NCBI GenBank assembly: GCA_017398545.1
Contig: JAFQFT010000021.1
Span: 159,261 to 193,220 of the forward strand
Direction: 5' to 3'
Origin: Bacilli bacterium
Lineage (GTDB): Bacteria; Bacillota_I; Bacilli_A; ML615J-28; CAG-313
Length of the DNA stretch: 33,960 nt
The notes below the pieces were generated by a model. The model did no database searches. It worked only from the letters and a program-made list of their open reading frames with translations, and was not told where the DNA came from. Positions 1 through 7,908 of this stretch are shown one piece after another. The number at the start of each line of letters is the position of its first letter. Position 1 is the stretch's first letter. Both the position numbers and the translations under genes were made by a program.

Positions 1-474
1 TAGTTTTGCAACTTCTACACAATTTATTGAAGAGTGATCCCAACCTGTTCTAATTTTAACTGTAATTGGTTTATTAATATTATCAGTAAGTGTTTTAACT
101 ATTGTATATATCTTATCTGGTGTTTTCATTAAAGCAGAACCACTTCCTGCACGTACTATTTTTTGGACAGGGCATCCCATATTAATATCTATAATATCAA
201 CATTTGATCGTTCTTCAATCATTTTTGCAGCAACAAGAATTGTATCTGGACTAGAACCAAATACTTGCATTGAAATAGGGTGTTCATTTTCCCATATTTC
301 AATCATATCTAACGTTTTATTATTTTCATATGATAATCCTTTATCACTTACCATTTCAGCATATACAAGTCCCGCACCATGTTCTAGACATATTGTTCTA
401 AATGCTGATGTTGTAACTCCTGCCATAGGAGCTAATATTAAATTATTTTTTGTTTCGACATTTCCTATTTTCAT
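1..474 (-). CDS. dusB: tRNA-dihydrouridine synthase, DusB/NifR3 type (partial)
   Basis: Reduces uridine to dihydrouridine in tRNA D-loops using FMN. The first 158 residues are in the window; the 3' end runs off the left edge. Visible family signatures are the N-terminal LAPMAGVT (FMN-binding strand of the TIM barrel), the segment SMQVFGSSPD, and DINMGCPVQKIV with the conserved Cys region followed by GSGSALM. The ATG at 474 is preceded by AGGAG (complement of 481..485). It is the last visible gene of the minus-strand operon starting with the YwaF-like gene, 16 bp after the symporter stop. The assignment to Dus is secure; the DusB subtype is inferred from similarity to Firmicutes NifR3 proteins. 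Confidence 0.93.
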   Translation of the reverse strand, partial: MKIGNVETKNNLILAPMAGVTTSAFRTICLEHGAGLVYAEMVSDKGLSYENNKTLDMIEIWENEHPISMQVFGSSPDTILVAAKMIEERSNVDIIDINMGCPVQKIVRAGSGSALMKTPDKIYTIVKTLTDNINKPITVKIRTGWDHSSINCVEVAKL

Positions 475-490
475 AGATAACTCCTATAAG

Positions 491-1852
491 TTATAATTGT
501 AATTCTTTAATTGTATCAACTTGTACTATCCTACTTAAGAATATTAATGCAATTAAATTCGGTATTGCCATAAGACCATTAAATATATCAGCTAAATTCC
601 ATATTAAATCTACTTTCAAGATTGCTCCAAAGAATACTGATAATACATATATTAATATATATAATTTTCTAATAAATTTATTATTGTTAGTTAAGTAACA
701 TACAGACTTTTCTCCATATACACACCAACCAATAATTGATGAAAATGCAAATATACATAAACATACAATTAATAATATAGAACTAAAAGTCTCATTAAAA
801 AATAAACCTTCTTTAAAAGCATAGTCAGTGATATATAATCCTTCTAAAGGATTTAACCAGGCATCAGTAACTATTACAACAAGTCCAGTAATTAAACAAA
901 ATATCATTGTAATAACCATTGCAGCCATTGATATTAAACCTTCATCGGTTGCAGAACTTGTTTTAGATGTTGCAAGAGCAATCGGTGTAGAACCAAGTCC
1001 TGCTTCATTTGCAAATATTCCTTTTTGTGCACCTGCTGTTATTGCTTTTAATATCGTGTATCCAGTAATACCACCTACAACACTTTTTGATGAGAATGCC
1101 ATTTTAAATATTGTAACAAATGCACTTGGAACACTGCCTATATTTAATATAATAATTAATAAACATAAACATAAATATAAGATTGCCATAAATGGAACAA
1201 TTTTTTCACAAACAACTGATATTCTTTTTAGACCACCAAATAAAACTATACCACATAAAACAGTAATAAATAACCCAATAATTATAGCAAGTATGGATAC
1301 ATCATAATTAAAGATAGTAATATAATGTTTTGGCTTAAATATTATATTAAATCCATCTACCATTGCATTACTTTGAGTCATTGTTCCCATTCCCATTACA
1401 GCACATAGTGCTGCTAAAAATGCAAATATTTTTGCAAGTGGAATGAATTTTTTTCCCATACCATATTCAATATAAGCAAATGGTCCACCAATAACTTCAC
1501 CGTCTTTATTTATTCTTCGATATTTTATTGCAAGATATCCTTCTGCATATTTGGTGGCAAGACCAAATAACGCAAACATAAACATCCAAAATAAACTACC
1601 TGCACCACCTACTGCAATTGCTGTTGATACACCAATTATATTACCAGTACCAAGTGTTGCAGATAAAGATATACATAAGGCTTGGAATGTTGTTACTTCT
1701 CCTAATTCATTACCTGATGGCTTCAGCATCAACTTAAAACCTTTACCAAGGCGTCTAAATTGAACCCCTTTTAATTTTATTGTTAAAATTATCCCCGTTA
1801 AAAATATTAAAATAAGTATTGGTACATACCAATAATTAATAATAAATTTCAT
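491..1852 (-). CDS. AGCS-family sodium:alanine/glycine symporter
   Basis: Integral membrane protein of 453 residues importing a small neutral amino acid (alanine or glycine in characterised members) with Na+. About ten hydrophobic segments are visible. Family signatures are SLSATLGTGNIIGVSTAIA near residues 63-82, GPFAYIEYGMGKKF near 124, and ANEAGLGSTPIALATSKT near 280. The length matches the AlsT/DagA family. The ATG at 1852 has AAGGGG upstream, and only 10 bp separate it from the dapF stop, so it is cotranscribed with dapF. Pairing with dapF hints at a link to cell-wall amino acid supply, but this is inference; the substrate cannot be read from sequence. Confidence 0.93.
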   Translation of the reverse strand: MKFIINYWYVPILILIFLTGIILTIKLKGVQFRRLGKGFKLMLKPSGNELGEVTTFQALCISLSATLGTGNIIGVSTAIAVGGAGSLFWMFMFALFGLATKYAEGYLAIKYRRINKDGEVIGGPFAYIEYGMGKKFIPLAKIFAFLAALCAVMGMGTMTQSNAMVDGFNIIFKPKHYITIFNYDVSILAIIIGLFITVLCGIVLFGGLKRISVVCEKIVPFMAILYLCLCLLIIILNIGSVPSAFVTIFKMAFSSKSVVGGITGYTILKAITAGAQKGIFANEAGLGSTPIALATSKTSSATDEGLISMAAMVITMIFCLITGLVVIVTDAWLNPLEGLYITDYAFKEGLFFNETFSSILLIVCLCIFAFSSIIGWCVYGEKSVCYLTNNNKFIRKLYILIYVLSVFFGAILKVDLIWNLADIFNGLMAIPNLIALIFLSRIVQVDTIKELQL

Positions 1853-1862
1853 TTTTTTCCCC

Positions 1863-2618
1863 TTATAAAGTTATTTCACCAACTTTAACACTTTCACCTT
1901 CCATATATATATCATTATTATCTATTGTAATTAATAAGTTACCAAGTGATTGTTGAACTATGACTTTATCATTTACAAGGTTTAATATTTTACTTACGAT
2001 TATACTACTACAAGAACCAGTCCCACATGCTTTAGTAAAACCAACACCTCGTTCATAAGTAATTATTTTTATATTTGATTCATCAATAATTTGAACAAAA
2101 TTTACATTCGTTTTATGTGGAAAATATTCATGATTTGATATATATGAACCTAAACTTTCTGTAATCTCACCACTTGTATATATTACTGTATGAGGAACAC
2201 CAAAGTTAAGTGAATAAACAAGATAATTATTGTTATTAAATTCTATGTTAAACTTATCTATTTTATCAACCATTTTTCCCATTTTTACTTTTACAATAAA
2301 TGGAGTAATTGATTTAATTTCTAAATGTTTTATACCATCAAGTGTATAACAATCAAAATTGTTACTTGATACTAAATTATGATTATAACAATAATAACTA
2401 AAACATCTTATTCCATTTCCACACATTTCACCACGAGTCCCATCTTGATTATAAAAAACCATTTCAAGTGGATTTTTTCTTACAACAATTAATCCATCAG
2501 CACCAATACCAGTGTAACGATTACATATAGATTTAATATAATCATGATTATTAATAATAGAAGTATCTTCTGTTATTAAAAAATCATTTCCAAGTCCATG
2601 ATATTTTTCAAATTTCAT
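1863..2618 (-). CDS. dapF: Diaminopimelate epimerase
   Basis: Converts LL- to meso-diaminopimelate, the last step before lysine and the DAP of peptidoglycan; cytoplasmic. The 251-residue product shows both halves of the cofactor-free racemase: N-terminal KYHGLGNDF, the first catalytic Cys66 in MCGNGIRCF, and the second, Cys198, in KACGTGSC, preceded by the substrate-binding ERG. I take the ATG at 2618 as start: it gives the canonical MKFEKYHGLGNDF N-terminus and lies 1 bp after the upstream stop, whereas a longer in-frame start at 2651 would overlap the upstream gene. No strong Shine-Dalgarno precedes it, so translational coupling is likely. This is the only lysine/DAP-pathway gene seen here. 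Confidence 0.96.
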   Translation of the reverse strand: MKFEKYHGLGNDFLITEDTSIINNHDYIKSICNRYTGIGADGLIVVRKNPLEMVFYNQDGTRGEMCGNGIRCFSYYCYNHNLVSSNNFDCYTLDGIKHLEIKSITPFIVKVKMGKMVDKIDKFNIEFNNNNYLVYSLNFGVPHTVIYTSGEITESLGSYISNHEYFPHKTNVNFVQIIDESNIKIITYERGVGFTKACGTGSCSSIIVSKILNLVNDKVIVQQSLGNLLITIDNNDIYMEGESVKVGEITL

Positions 2619-2619
2619 A

Positions 2620-3381
2620 TTATGCTTCTTTCTTTTTATTCTTTCTATCAATAAAATACCAAGGTAAGTATGCTATAACAAATAACGTCAATATTGCAAC
2701 TCCCATTATAAATACTCTTAATACAAAGTTTTTAGGTAAGATATCTAAAACTGATGCAGTATCTTCAGGTGTTGCCATAAATAAATAGTTAGCATCGCCA
2801 CCTAATGTAGTATTTGCGATATAAGCAATTACTGCAAGTACCGCAAGACATGCAAGAGATTTAAAAATTGATTTAAAATTAATTTTCATTCCATGAACAA
2901 ATATCATATAGAATAACGCAATATACCCAAGTAAATGTTCACACCAAAATTGATAATATCTAAATCTTGTAGGACCACAGTAAGCTATAACAGTTGGAGT
3001 TGCAAGAGCAAATAATGTTCCTGAGAACAACCAAAAATATGTTATATCAAATAATGTTTGATTTTTTGTAAGTAAATAGAATGCACTAAATATTACTGCC
3101 CATCCACATACTGTAATTGGTAAGTGATCTACTGGGTTAGGATTTAAATCAGGTACCCCTACTAATCGCCAGAAATACGACATCTCAGTAATGATTAAAG
3201 TAAAACTTAATATTAATCTAATTTTCTCATCCCATTTAGATTCTCTTAAGAAATCTTTATATCTATAAATTAAATATATAATCCCTACCGCAAGTAAAAT
3301 TGGTAAAATATGGGCAAGTGAAAAATACTTAAATTCTATTTTATCTCCAGCACCAAAAAAATAATGAAAAAACTCTCTCAT
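2620..3381 (-). CDS. YwaF-like (TIGR02206/TMEM164-like) membrane protein
   Basis: A 253-residue polytopic membrane protein with about seven hydrophobic segments. The pattern HLPITVCGWAV, WLFSGTLFALATP, RFRYYQFWCEHLLGY and NTTLGGDANYLFM is that of the YwaF family; function is not established in bacteria. The ATG at 3381 sits 8 nt after GGAGG (complement of 3390..3394). An in-frame TTG at 3396 overlaps that Shine-Dalgarno and is rejected. It is the first gene of the operon continuing into dapF, the symporter and dusB. A TATAAT-type -10 (complement of 3406..3411) lies just upstream without a convincing -35. Confidence 0.8.
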   Translation of the reverse strand: MREFFHYFFGAGDKIEFKYFSLAHILPILLAVGIIYLIYRYKDFLRESKWDEKIRLILSFTLIITEMSYFWRLVGVPDLNPNPVDHLPITVCGWAVIFSAFYLLTKNQTLFDITYFWLFSGTLFALATPTVIAYCGPTRFRYYQFWCEHLLGYIALFYMIFVHGMKINFKSIFKSLACLAVLAVIAYIANTTLGGDANYLFMATPEDTASVLDILPKNFVLRVFIMGVAILTLFVIAYLPWYFIDRKNKKKEA

Positions 3382-3439
3382 CTTCAATTCCTCCAAATTA
3401 CATATATTATACTACATTATATAATTTTTTAAAAGAAAA

Positions 3440-3457
3440 AGATATAAAAAAAGGATC
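3440..3457 (-). terminator. Terminator of SRP RNA
   Basis: On the minus strand the 3' arm of the closing helix ends GATCC and is directly followed by seven T and further T-rich sequence. The closing helix itself plus the T tract can serve as intrinsic terminator. Confidence 0.7.
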
Positions 3458-3568
3458 TATATCTTAAGTCCCCCCACCCACAAGTTACAAAAAGTTTAAG
3501 GCTGCTTCAATCACGATCTGACCTGGTTCGCTATGCAACCTTGGATGAAGGTACTTAAGATAAGATCC
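3453..3568 (-). ncRNA. ffs: Small SRP RNA (4.5S-like)
   Basis: Signal recognition particle RNA, which binds Ffh and targets nascent membrane proteins. The transcript strand contains ACCAGGTCAG followed by AUCGUGAUU and GAAGCAGCC, the conserved Ffh-binding helix 8 with its symmetric loop. Aligned to the E. coli core, the apical tetraloop reads UGAU, a URRU-type loop rather than GGAA. The ends form a long closing helix: GGATCTTATCTTAAGT at the 5' end pairs with ACTTAAGATATAGATCC at the 3' end, fixing the RNA at about 116 nt. A run of T follows the closing helix and a consensus promoter precedes it. It lies between the YwaF operon and an IS element. Confidence 0.95.
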
Positions 3569-3574
3569 AATGAT

Positions 3575-3603
3575 ATTATACTATAAAAATATTAATAAGT
3601 CAA
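3575..3603 (-). promoter_or_regulatory. Promoter of SRP RNA
   Basis: Minus strand TTGACT (complement of 3598..3603), 17 nt spacer, TATAAT (complement of 3575..3580). The first G of the mature RNA lies 7 nt after the -10, so start site and RNA 5' end agree. Confidence 0.88.
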
Positions 3604-3630
3604 ATTTAAAACTACTTGATTTTAAAAGAT

Positions 3631-3656
3631 AAAAAGTAGTTTTTAAACTACTTTTT
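3631..3656. repeat. Left copy of IS target-site duplication (duplicated terminator hairpin)
   Basis: A 26-bp near-palindrome, AAAAAGTAGTTT-TT-AAACTACTTTTT, identical to 5308..5333 on the other side of the IS. It directly abuts the left terminal repeat. Outside it the sequence is GAT, which pairs with ATC outside the right copy, so the uninterrupted site was a longer hairpin, the terminator of the acyltransferase gene. Confidence 0.9.
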
Positions 3657-3673
3657 CAGACTGTTGACAAACT
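3657..3673. repeat. IS left terminal inverted repeat
   Basis: CAGACTGTTGACAAACT, perfectly inverted at 5291..5307. Its inner part, ACAAAC, also pairs with GTTTGT three bases further in. Confidence 0.92.
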
Positions 3674-3691
3674 ATGTTTGTGAAAAAAGAA

Positions 3692-3723
3692 AAATTGAAA
3701 TATCTCAAATGGTATTTCAATTT
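3692..3723 (-). terminator. Terminator after the transposase gene
   Basis: On the minus strand AAATTGAAATA pairs with TATTTCAATTT around a 10-nt loop, followed by a T-rich tract. It lies inside the IS, about 40 bp after the transposase stop. Confidence 0.85.
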
Positions 3724-3760
3724 TTTGTTTAAGATATTAAAAAAAGAAATAACAAGCATA

Positions 3761-5209
3761 TTAAGCTATACTTGTTAATTTATTTTTTAGTTTTCGTTCT
3801 CTCTTTACTAATAAGAGAGCTAATTTTTTAATATTTAGGCATGCCAAAAGCAGAGCCAGAAAATTATGATTTTTTTCAAGCCCGATAAATCTTGTAAATC
3901 TAAGACCATGTTGTTCTTTTCCTACTGCAAACAAACGTTCAATTGTCGTCTTACGCATAGGATAGATGGTTTTACCAATTTCCGATAATCTGAAATCATT
4001 AGCAACAAGTCTGCAATCTTCATATATGTGACGTGTAACAGTCTTAAAAGCATAATTTTTTAAACATTCTTTTTTAAAAGGACAATTACCGCAATCTGTA
4101 CTATGGATTTTATATTGAATATTACCATCTTTAGAAATATTCCAAGGAATTAACCATTTTTTATTAGGACATCTATATTGATCAATTTCAAAGTAATAAT
4201 CAAATTCACGTTTTGAAAAAGTAGTAGTAGCACCTTTAGGTCTTGTATATGGAACTAATAAATGACAGTTATTAGTTTGTACATGATGAGCGATTAAATT
4301 ATTAGCGTATCCAGCATCAGCACACCAGATACTAGCATTAAACTTTGGTTGTAATCTATCAAAGAAAGGAAGAAAAGCAGTAGAGTCGTGCATATTACCT
4401 GGATTTAAATCAAAACCTAAAGCCCAACCATTTTTATCGCAAGCAACTTGAGCAGTATATGCGAATTGTCTTTCATGTTCACCTTTTACAAATAATCCAG
4501 CATCAGGATCCACAGTACTAACTGTAATTTCTTTAGTATTCTTATTTTTTACTTCTTTAACTTCCCCAGTTTTTTCATCAATCGTATAGTTTCCATCACC
4601 AAAATCATCATCATCAGATGGATACTTATCTCTTCCATTCATTTCTCTAAATTCATTAACTTCATTTTCTAATTCTTTATGGTATTTGTCAGTTATTATT
4701 TTAACCTGTTTTTTTATTCTTTTATTTTTATTAGCATTAGCTTTTATATGAGTACCGTCTACAAATATAACTTCAGGGTCAATTACATTATTAAATAATA
4801 ATTCTTCTAAAACTCTAGAAAAAATCATATCAAATATATTAGTATTTGAAAATTTACGTATATAATTTTGAGATATTGTAGAGTGGTTTGGAATTTTATC
4901 GGATAAGCCTAAACCTAAAAACCATCTATAAGCTAAATTAACTTTAGTTTCTTCACATGTTTTACGTAAAGAATTAATGCCAAAAATATAATTTATAAAT
5001 ATTAATTTAAACAGAATAACAGGATCAACACAAGGTCTACCATTGTCTTGACAATATAGATCGCGTGTTAAATCATGAATAAAGGAAAAGTCAATAGTTT
5101 TATCTATTTTACGTACTAAATGATCTTGTGGTACAAGTTCATCTAGGCAAGCTATTTCGGCTTTGTTTCTATCGTATTTAATAAAATTAGAATTCTTTTC
5201 GTTATACAT
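3761..5209 (-). CDS. IS1182-family DDE transposase
   Basis: Full-length transposase of 482 residues. The N-terminal helical DNA-binding part includes QDHLVRKIDKTIDFSFI and GRPCVDPVILFKLI; the RNase H-like core carries D151 (FVDGTHIKANANKNK), D298 (CADAGY) and E424 (KTTIERLFAVGKEQHGLR), the expected DDE triad. A small Cys cluster (CGNCPFKKEC, about 373-382) lies before the last catalytic residue, as usual in this family. ATG at 5209 follows AGAGG. No frameshift or internal stop is seen, so the enzyme is probably functional. It is transcribed from an internal promoter on the same strand as the interrupted locus. Confidence 0.95.
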   Translation of the reverse strand: MYNEKNSNFIKYDRNKAEIACLDELVPQDHLVRKIDKTIDFSFIHDLTRDLYCQDNGRPCVDPVILFKLIFINYIFGINSLRKTCEETKVNLAYRWFLGLGLSDKIPNHSTISQNYIRKFSNTNIFDMIFSRVLEELLFNNVIDPEVIFVDGTHIKANANKNKRIKKQVKIITDKYHKELENEVNEFREMNGRDKYPSDDDDFGDGNYTIDEKTGEVKEVKNKNTKEITVSTVDPDAGLFVKGEHERQFAYTAQVACDKNGWALGFDLNPGNMHDSTAFLPFFDRLQPKFNASIWCADAGYANNLIAHHVQTNNCHLLVPYTRPKGATTTFSKREFDYYFEIDQYRCPNKKWLIPWNISKDGNIQYKIHSTDCGNCPFKKECLKNYAFKTVTRHIYEDCRLVANDFRLSEIGKTIYPMRKTTIERLFAVGKEQHGLRFTRFIGLEKNHNFLALLLACLNIKKLALLLVKRERKLKNKLTSIA

Positions 5210-5235
5210 AAATTGACCCTCTCTTTATATTATAT

Positions 5236-5264
5236 ATTATACCACCTTTTGTAATTATTTTCAA
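5236..5264 (-). promoter_or_regulatory. Promoter of the transposase gene
   Basis: Minus strand TTGAAA (complement of 5259..5264), 17 nt, TATAAT (complement of 5236..5241), with TGG before the -10 (extended -10). Located 26 bp upstream of the ATG. Confidence 0.8.
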
Positions 5265-5290
5265 ATATAAAAAAAGTTGACAAACACTTA

Positions 5291-5307
5291 AGTTTGTCAA
5301 CAGTCTG
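5291..5307. repeat. IS right terminal inverted repeat
   Basis: AGTTTGTCAACAGTCTG, the inverse of the left end. Its inner GTTTGTCAAC (5292..5301) also pairs with GTTGACAAAC at 5276..5285, making a 10-bp subterminal stem. Confidence 0.92.
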
Positions 5308-5333
5308 AAAAAGTAGTTTTTAAACTACTTTTT
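5308..5333 (-). terminator. Terminator of the plsC-like gene; right copy of IS target duplication
   Basis: The 26-bp hairpin identical to 3631..3656. The last codons and the TAG stop of the acyltransferase (5325..5327) lie in its 5' arm. On the minus strand the 3' arm ends in TTTTT, so termination should persist despite the IS insertion. Confidence 0.85.
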
Positions 5334-6596
5334 ATCAAAATTAAAGTTTCTCCATTTACCATTATGATATCGATGAAGTGATTCAGTACACAAGAACCAT
5401 TTTTCGACAGTTTCATTTTCTGGATAAAATTCCATAAATTCACCCTTATAGAATGTATAAAAACGTGATAAATCGGTACACATACCATATGTTGGAATTT
5501 CACTTGTATTTAAATGAAAACTAAATGGTTCATTATTACAAGTACCAGTATATGTAAGCCCTGAATGATCTAAAGTAATAATACCTTCTCCTACTATTTC
5601 GGATGTTTTTTGATCTTTTAGATAATCATACTTTGGAAGCATTCCTAGTTTTACTTTTTCAGTTAATTTAAAATCTGGATTCTTTATTTCTTCTTCCGCA
5701 AGTTTTCTTTCTAAATTAAACCACTCTGTTTGAGTATTTGGAATTATACAAGAATCATCAAATGGTATCATCTCATATGTATTAGTAATTTCAGCACCAT
5801 TACCACACTTTGTACAATAAATTTTATTATTAGTTCCTTTCATTGTAAATTCACTCTTACATTTAGGACAATAATATAATAAATGATGAAGATTATATGC
5901 TATAGAACCATTAATTTTATATTCAATTTTAACTTCTTTATTCCATGCGTAATCATCATGATAAAGTTTTTCATTAATAATATCTTCAATTTCAGCAGGA
6001 GATAGTTTTTCTATTTCCTCTTTAGTAAACATAATATCATATACTACTTCTACTTTACCATATCTTTCAGTTAAATCATATTTTGGACTTGTTAAATAAC
6101 CACCTTTTATTACTGAGTAATATACCGGCATTTTAAAATGTTTAATAAACTTTCCTGTACCAACTGCTACAGGTTGATTAGCACCAGATATAGAACTCAT
6201 ACCTTCAGGATAAAGAATAATATTACCACCCTTTTTAATTACTCTTGATACTTCTTTAATTGTATAAATATCAGCTGTAAAATTCTTTTTTGGTATTACT
6301 CTTAATAATTTAAATACCATTGCTAAATGAGATCTAAAAAACTCATTATATCCTGCTACAAAATTAAATCTTTTAGGAAGAAGTGGAATTGCAGTAAACA
6401 TATAGTCAAGACGCGAAGCGTGACTTGATAATAAAATATATGGTTCTTTAACCTTTTTAATATCAGTTTTGAATATTGGTGTAACATTGTATTTTTTATA
6501 AAATAATAATTTCCAAATATATCCTAAAATTAGATATAGAATATTTGGCTTTTTTATTTTTCTAGAATGTAATTTTTGTGCTAATGTTTTCTTCAT
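5325..6596 (-). CDS. PlsC-family lysophospholipid acyltransferase with zinc-ribbon domain
   Basis: Predicted to acylate a lysophosphatidic acid-like substrate in phospholipid synthesis at the membrane. A hydrophobic segment (18-34) precedes the acyltransferase motif HASRLD (H59, D64), and block III YPEG lies at 129-132. The C-terminal half is unusual for PlsC: it holds a CPKC/CTKC zinc ribbon (C243, C246, C261, C264) and a long polar domain of about 150 residues with no recognised function. At 423 residues it is much longer than classical PlsC (about 240). ATG at 6596 has AGAGGT 7 nt upstream. The gene is intact: the IS entered its terminator, not its coding part. It may act on a lipid other than lysophosphatidate. 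Confidence 0.85.
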   Translation of the reverse strand: MKKTLAQKLHSRKIKKPNILYLILGYIWKLLFYKKYNVTPIFKTDIKKVKEPYILLSSHASRLDYMFTAIPLLPKRFNFVAGYNEFFRSHLAMVFKLLRVIPKKNFTADIYTIKEVSRVIKKGGNIILYPEGMSSISGANQPVAVGTGKFIKHFKMPVYYSVIKGGYLTSPKYDLTERYGKVEVVYDIMFTKEEIEKLSPAEIEDIINEKLYHDDYAWNKEVKIEYKINGSIAYNLHHLLYYCPKCKSEFTMKGTNNKIYCTKCGNGAEITNTYEMIPFDDSCIIPNTQTEWFNLERKLAEEEIKNPDFKLTEKVKLGMLPKYDYLKDQKTSEIVGEGIITLDHSGLTYTGTCNNEPFSFHLNTSEIPTYGMCTDLSRFYTFYKGEFMEFYPENETVEKWFLCTESLHRYHNGKWRNFNFDKK

Positions 6597-6647
6597 AACT
6601 TATACCTCTTTATATTAGTTTAACATAAAACAATCTTAAAAACAAAT

Positions 6648-6678
6648 AAAGCAATCATATTATAATTATGATTGCTTT
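6648..6678 (-). terminator. Terminator of tdk-tadA
   Basis: AAAGCAATCAT pairs with ATGATTGCTTT around a 9-nt loop; on the minus strand T-rich sequence follows. The tadA stop codon lies in the 5' arm and loop. Confidence 0.8.
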
Positions 6679-7139
6679 TTAGATCTTATTTCTTTGAAAA
6701 ATGTTTTAAGAAGAAATGATGCTTCAGCCTCAAGAATTCCTTTAGTAAGTTCTACTTTATGATTAAATTTATATTCTGAATTTGATAAATCTAATATACT
6801 ACCAAATGCACCAAATTTAGGTTCACTTGCAGCATAAACAACTCTTTTAATTCTAGATTGGAAGATTGCACCTGCACACATAAGACATGGTTCAAGTGTT
6901 ACATATATTGTTGCACCATCAAGCATCCATGCATTAAGTTTTTTATTTGCTTTTTTAATCGCAAGTATTTCTGCATGATCAAGGGCTGATTTATTTTTAT
7001 GTCTAGTATTATGAGCACGTGATATTATTTCATTGTTATATACAATTACACAACCAACTGGAACTTCTTGTTTAAGATATGCTTTTTTTGCTTCTTTTAA
7101 AGCTTCTTCCATGAAGAAGATATCTAGATTATTTTCCAT
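6666..7139 (-). CDS. tadA: tRNA-specific adenosine deaminase
   Basis: Deaminates A34 to inosine in tRNA-Arg(ACG), needed to read CGN codons. The 157-residue protein carries the zinc cytidine-deaminase motifs HAE (H55, E57) and PCLMC (C85, C88), with typical flanks [10 protein letters not shown] and [13 protein letters not shown] choose the ATG at 7139, which gives the usual TadA length and overlaps the end of tdk by 11 nt (ATGGAAAATAA); the frame extends further up but would intrude deep into tdk. There is no strong Shine-Dalgarno, consistent with coupling to tdk translation. Confidence 0.94.
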   Translation of the reverse strand: MENNLDIFFMEEALKEAKKAYLKQEVPVGCVIVYNNEIISRAHNTRHKNKSALDHAEILAIKKANKKLNAWMLDGATIYVTLEPCLMCAGAIFQSRIKRVVYAASEPKFGAFGSILDLSNSEYKFNHKVELTKGILEAEASFLLKTFFKEIRSKKQS

Positions 7140-7722
7140 AATTCTTATGAGGAACTTGGTGACAGAATCTACATCTTGCTTCATACTTTTCAGAAGCACT
7201 TACTAATATAATTGGATCATCATAATCAGCTGGTCTACCATTAATAATACGTTGTGTACGTGTAGCAGGAGCACCACACACATTACATATAGCATTTAAC
7301 TTTGTTACAAATTCTGCTTGTGCAAGAAGTTTTGGCATAATACCAAATGGTTCACCTCTAAAATCAAGGTCAAGCCCTGCACAAATAACTCTTACACCAG
7401 AATTAGCTAATCGTTCACATAAATCAACAATATCTTTTTTGAAGAATTGAACTTCATCAAACGCAACAGCATATGGTAAATTATTAAGATGTTTACAAGC
7501 TTCTTTTGCAGTAGAAACAGGTATTGCATCAACTCTTAAATTTGAATGAGAAACTACTTGGATGTCATCATAACGATTATCAATTTTAGGTTTAAATACA
7601 ATAATGTCTTTCTTTGCATATTTAATACGATTAATTCTTCTAATAAGTTCTTCAGTCTTTCCTGCGAACATACTTCCGCATATAACTTCTATCCAACCAT
7701 CATTGTTACGTCTAATATCCAT
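7129..7722 (-). CDS. tdk: Thymidine kinase, type II
   Basis: Phosphorylates thymidine in nucleotide salvage. 197 residues with P-loop GSMFAGKT (16-23), DE motif FDEVQFF (E90 probable base), and the structural zinc site C146/C149 with C184/C187. Length and order of motifs match bacterial TK1-like enzymes. ATG at 7722 has AGAGG 7 nt upstream. First gene of a two-gene operon with tadA. Confidence 0.96.
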   Translation of the reverse strand: MDIRRNNDGWIEVICGSMFAGKTEELIRRINRIKYAKKDIIVFKPKIDNRYDDIQVVSHSNLRVDAIPVSTAKEACKHLNNLPYAVAFDEVQFFKKDIVDLCERLANSGVRVICAGLDLDFRGEPFGIMPKLLAQAEFVTKLNAICNVCGAPATRTQRIINGRPADYDDPIILVSASEKYEARCRFCHQVPHKNYGK

Positions 7723-7772
7723 AATAATTCCTCTTTCTAAATTTTCTTCTTTAATTTTCTCTTATATTACAT

Positions 7773-7800
7773 ATTATATCAAATTTCTTATTTTCTTCAA
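7773..7800 (-). promoter_or_regulatory. Promoter of tdk-tadA
   Basis: Minus strand TTGAAG (complement of 7795..7800), 16 nt, TATAAT (complement of 7773..7778) preceded by TGA (extended -10). Confidence 0.72.
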
Positions 7801-7854
7801 CTAATAAAATAATCTTTTTATTTTTGTTTTAATGATTATTACCGACTATTATTT

Positions 7855-7883
7855 TTGCAATTTTTATTAAAATATAGTATAAT
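7855..7883 (+). promoter_or_regulatory. Promoter of the 7909 gene
   Basis: TTGCAA (7855..7860), 17 nt, TATAAT (7878..7883). Divergent from the tdk promoter. Confidence 0.78.
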
Positions 7884-7908
7884 ACTACTATGTTATAAAG
7901 GAGTCTCT

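Larger units (their letters stand above)
3657..5307 (-). mobile_element. Complete IS1182-type insertion sequence
   Basis: A 1651-bp element with perfect 17-bp terminal inverted repeats (CAGACTGTTGACAAACT at 3657..3673 and its complement at 5291..5307), a single intact DDE transposase gene, its own promoter and terminator, and a 26-bp target duplication on both sides (3631..3656 and 5308..5333). Subterminal hairpins adjoin both ends. Intact repeats, intact transposase and identical flanks suggest recent insertion and possible activity. The IS1182 family label comes from the transposase. Confidence 0.93.

Noticed and set aside
828-1763. Plus-strand frames of 70-159 residues across the symporter gene
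   Set aside because: They lie antisense to a well-supported membrane protein gene, lack Shine-Dalgarno sequences and resemble no family.
3631-5333. The two identical 26-bp palindromes as a CRISPR-like repeat pair
   Set aside because: Only two copies, 1.65 kb apart, exactly bounding an IS: a target-site duplication.
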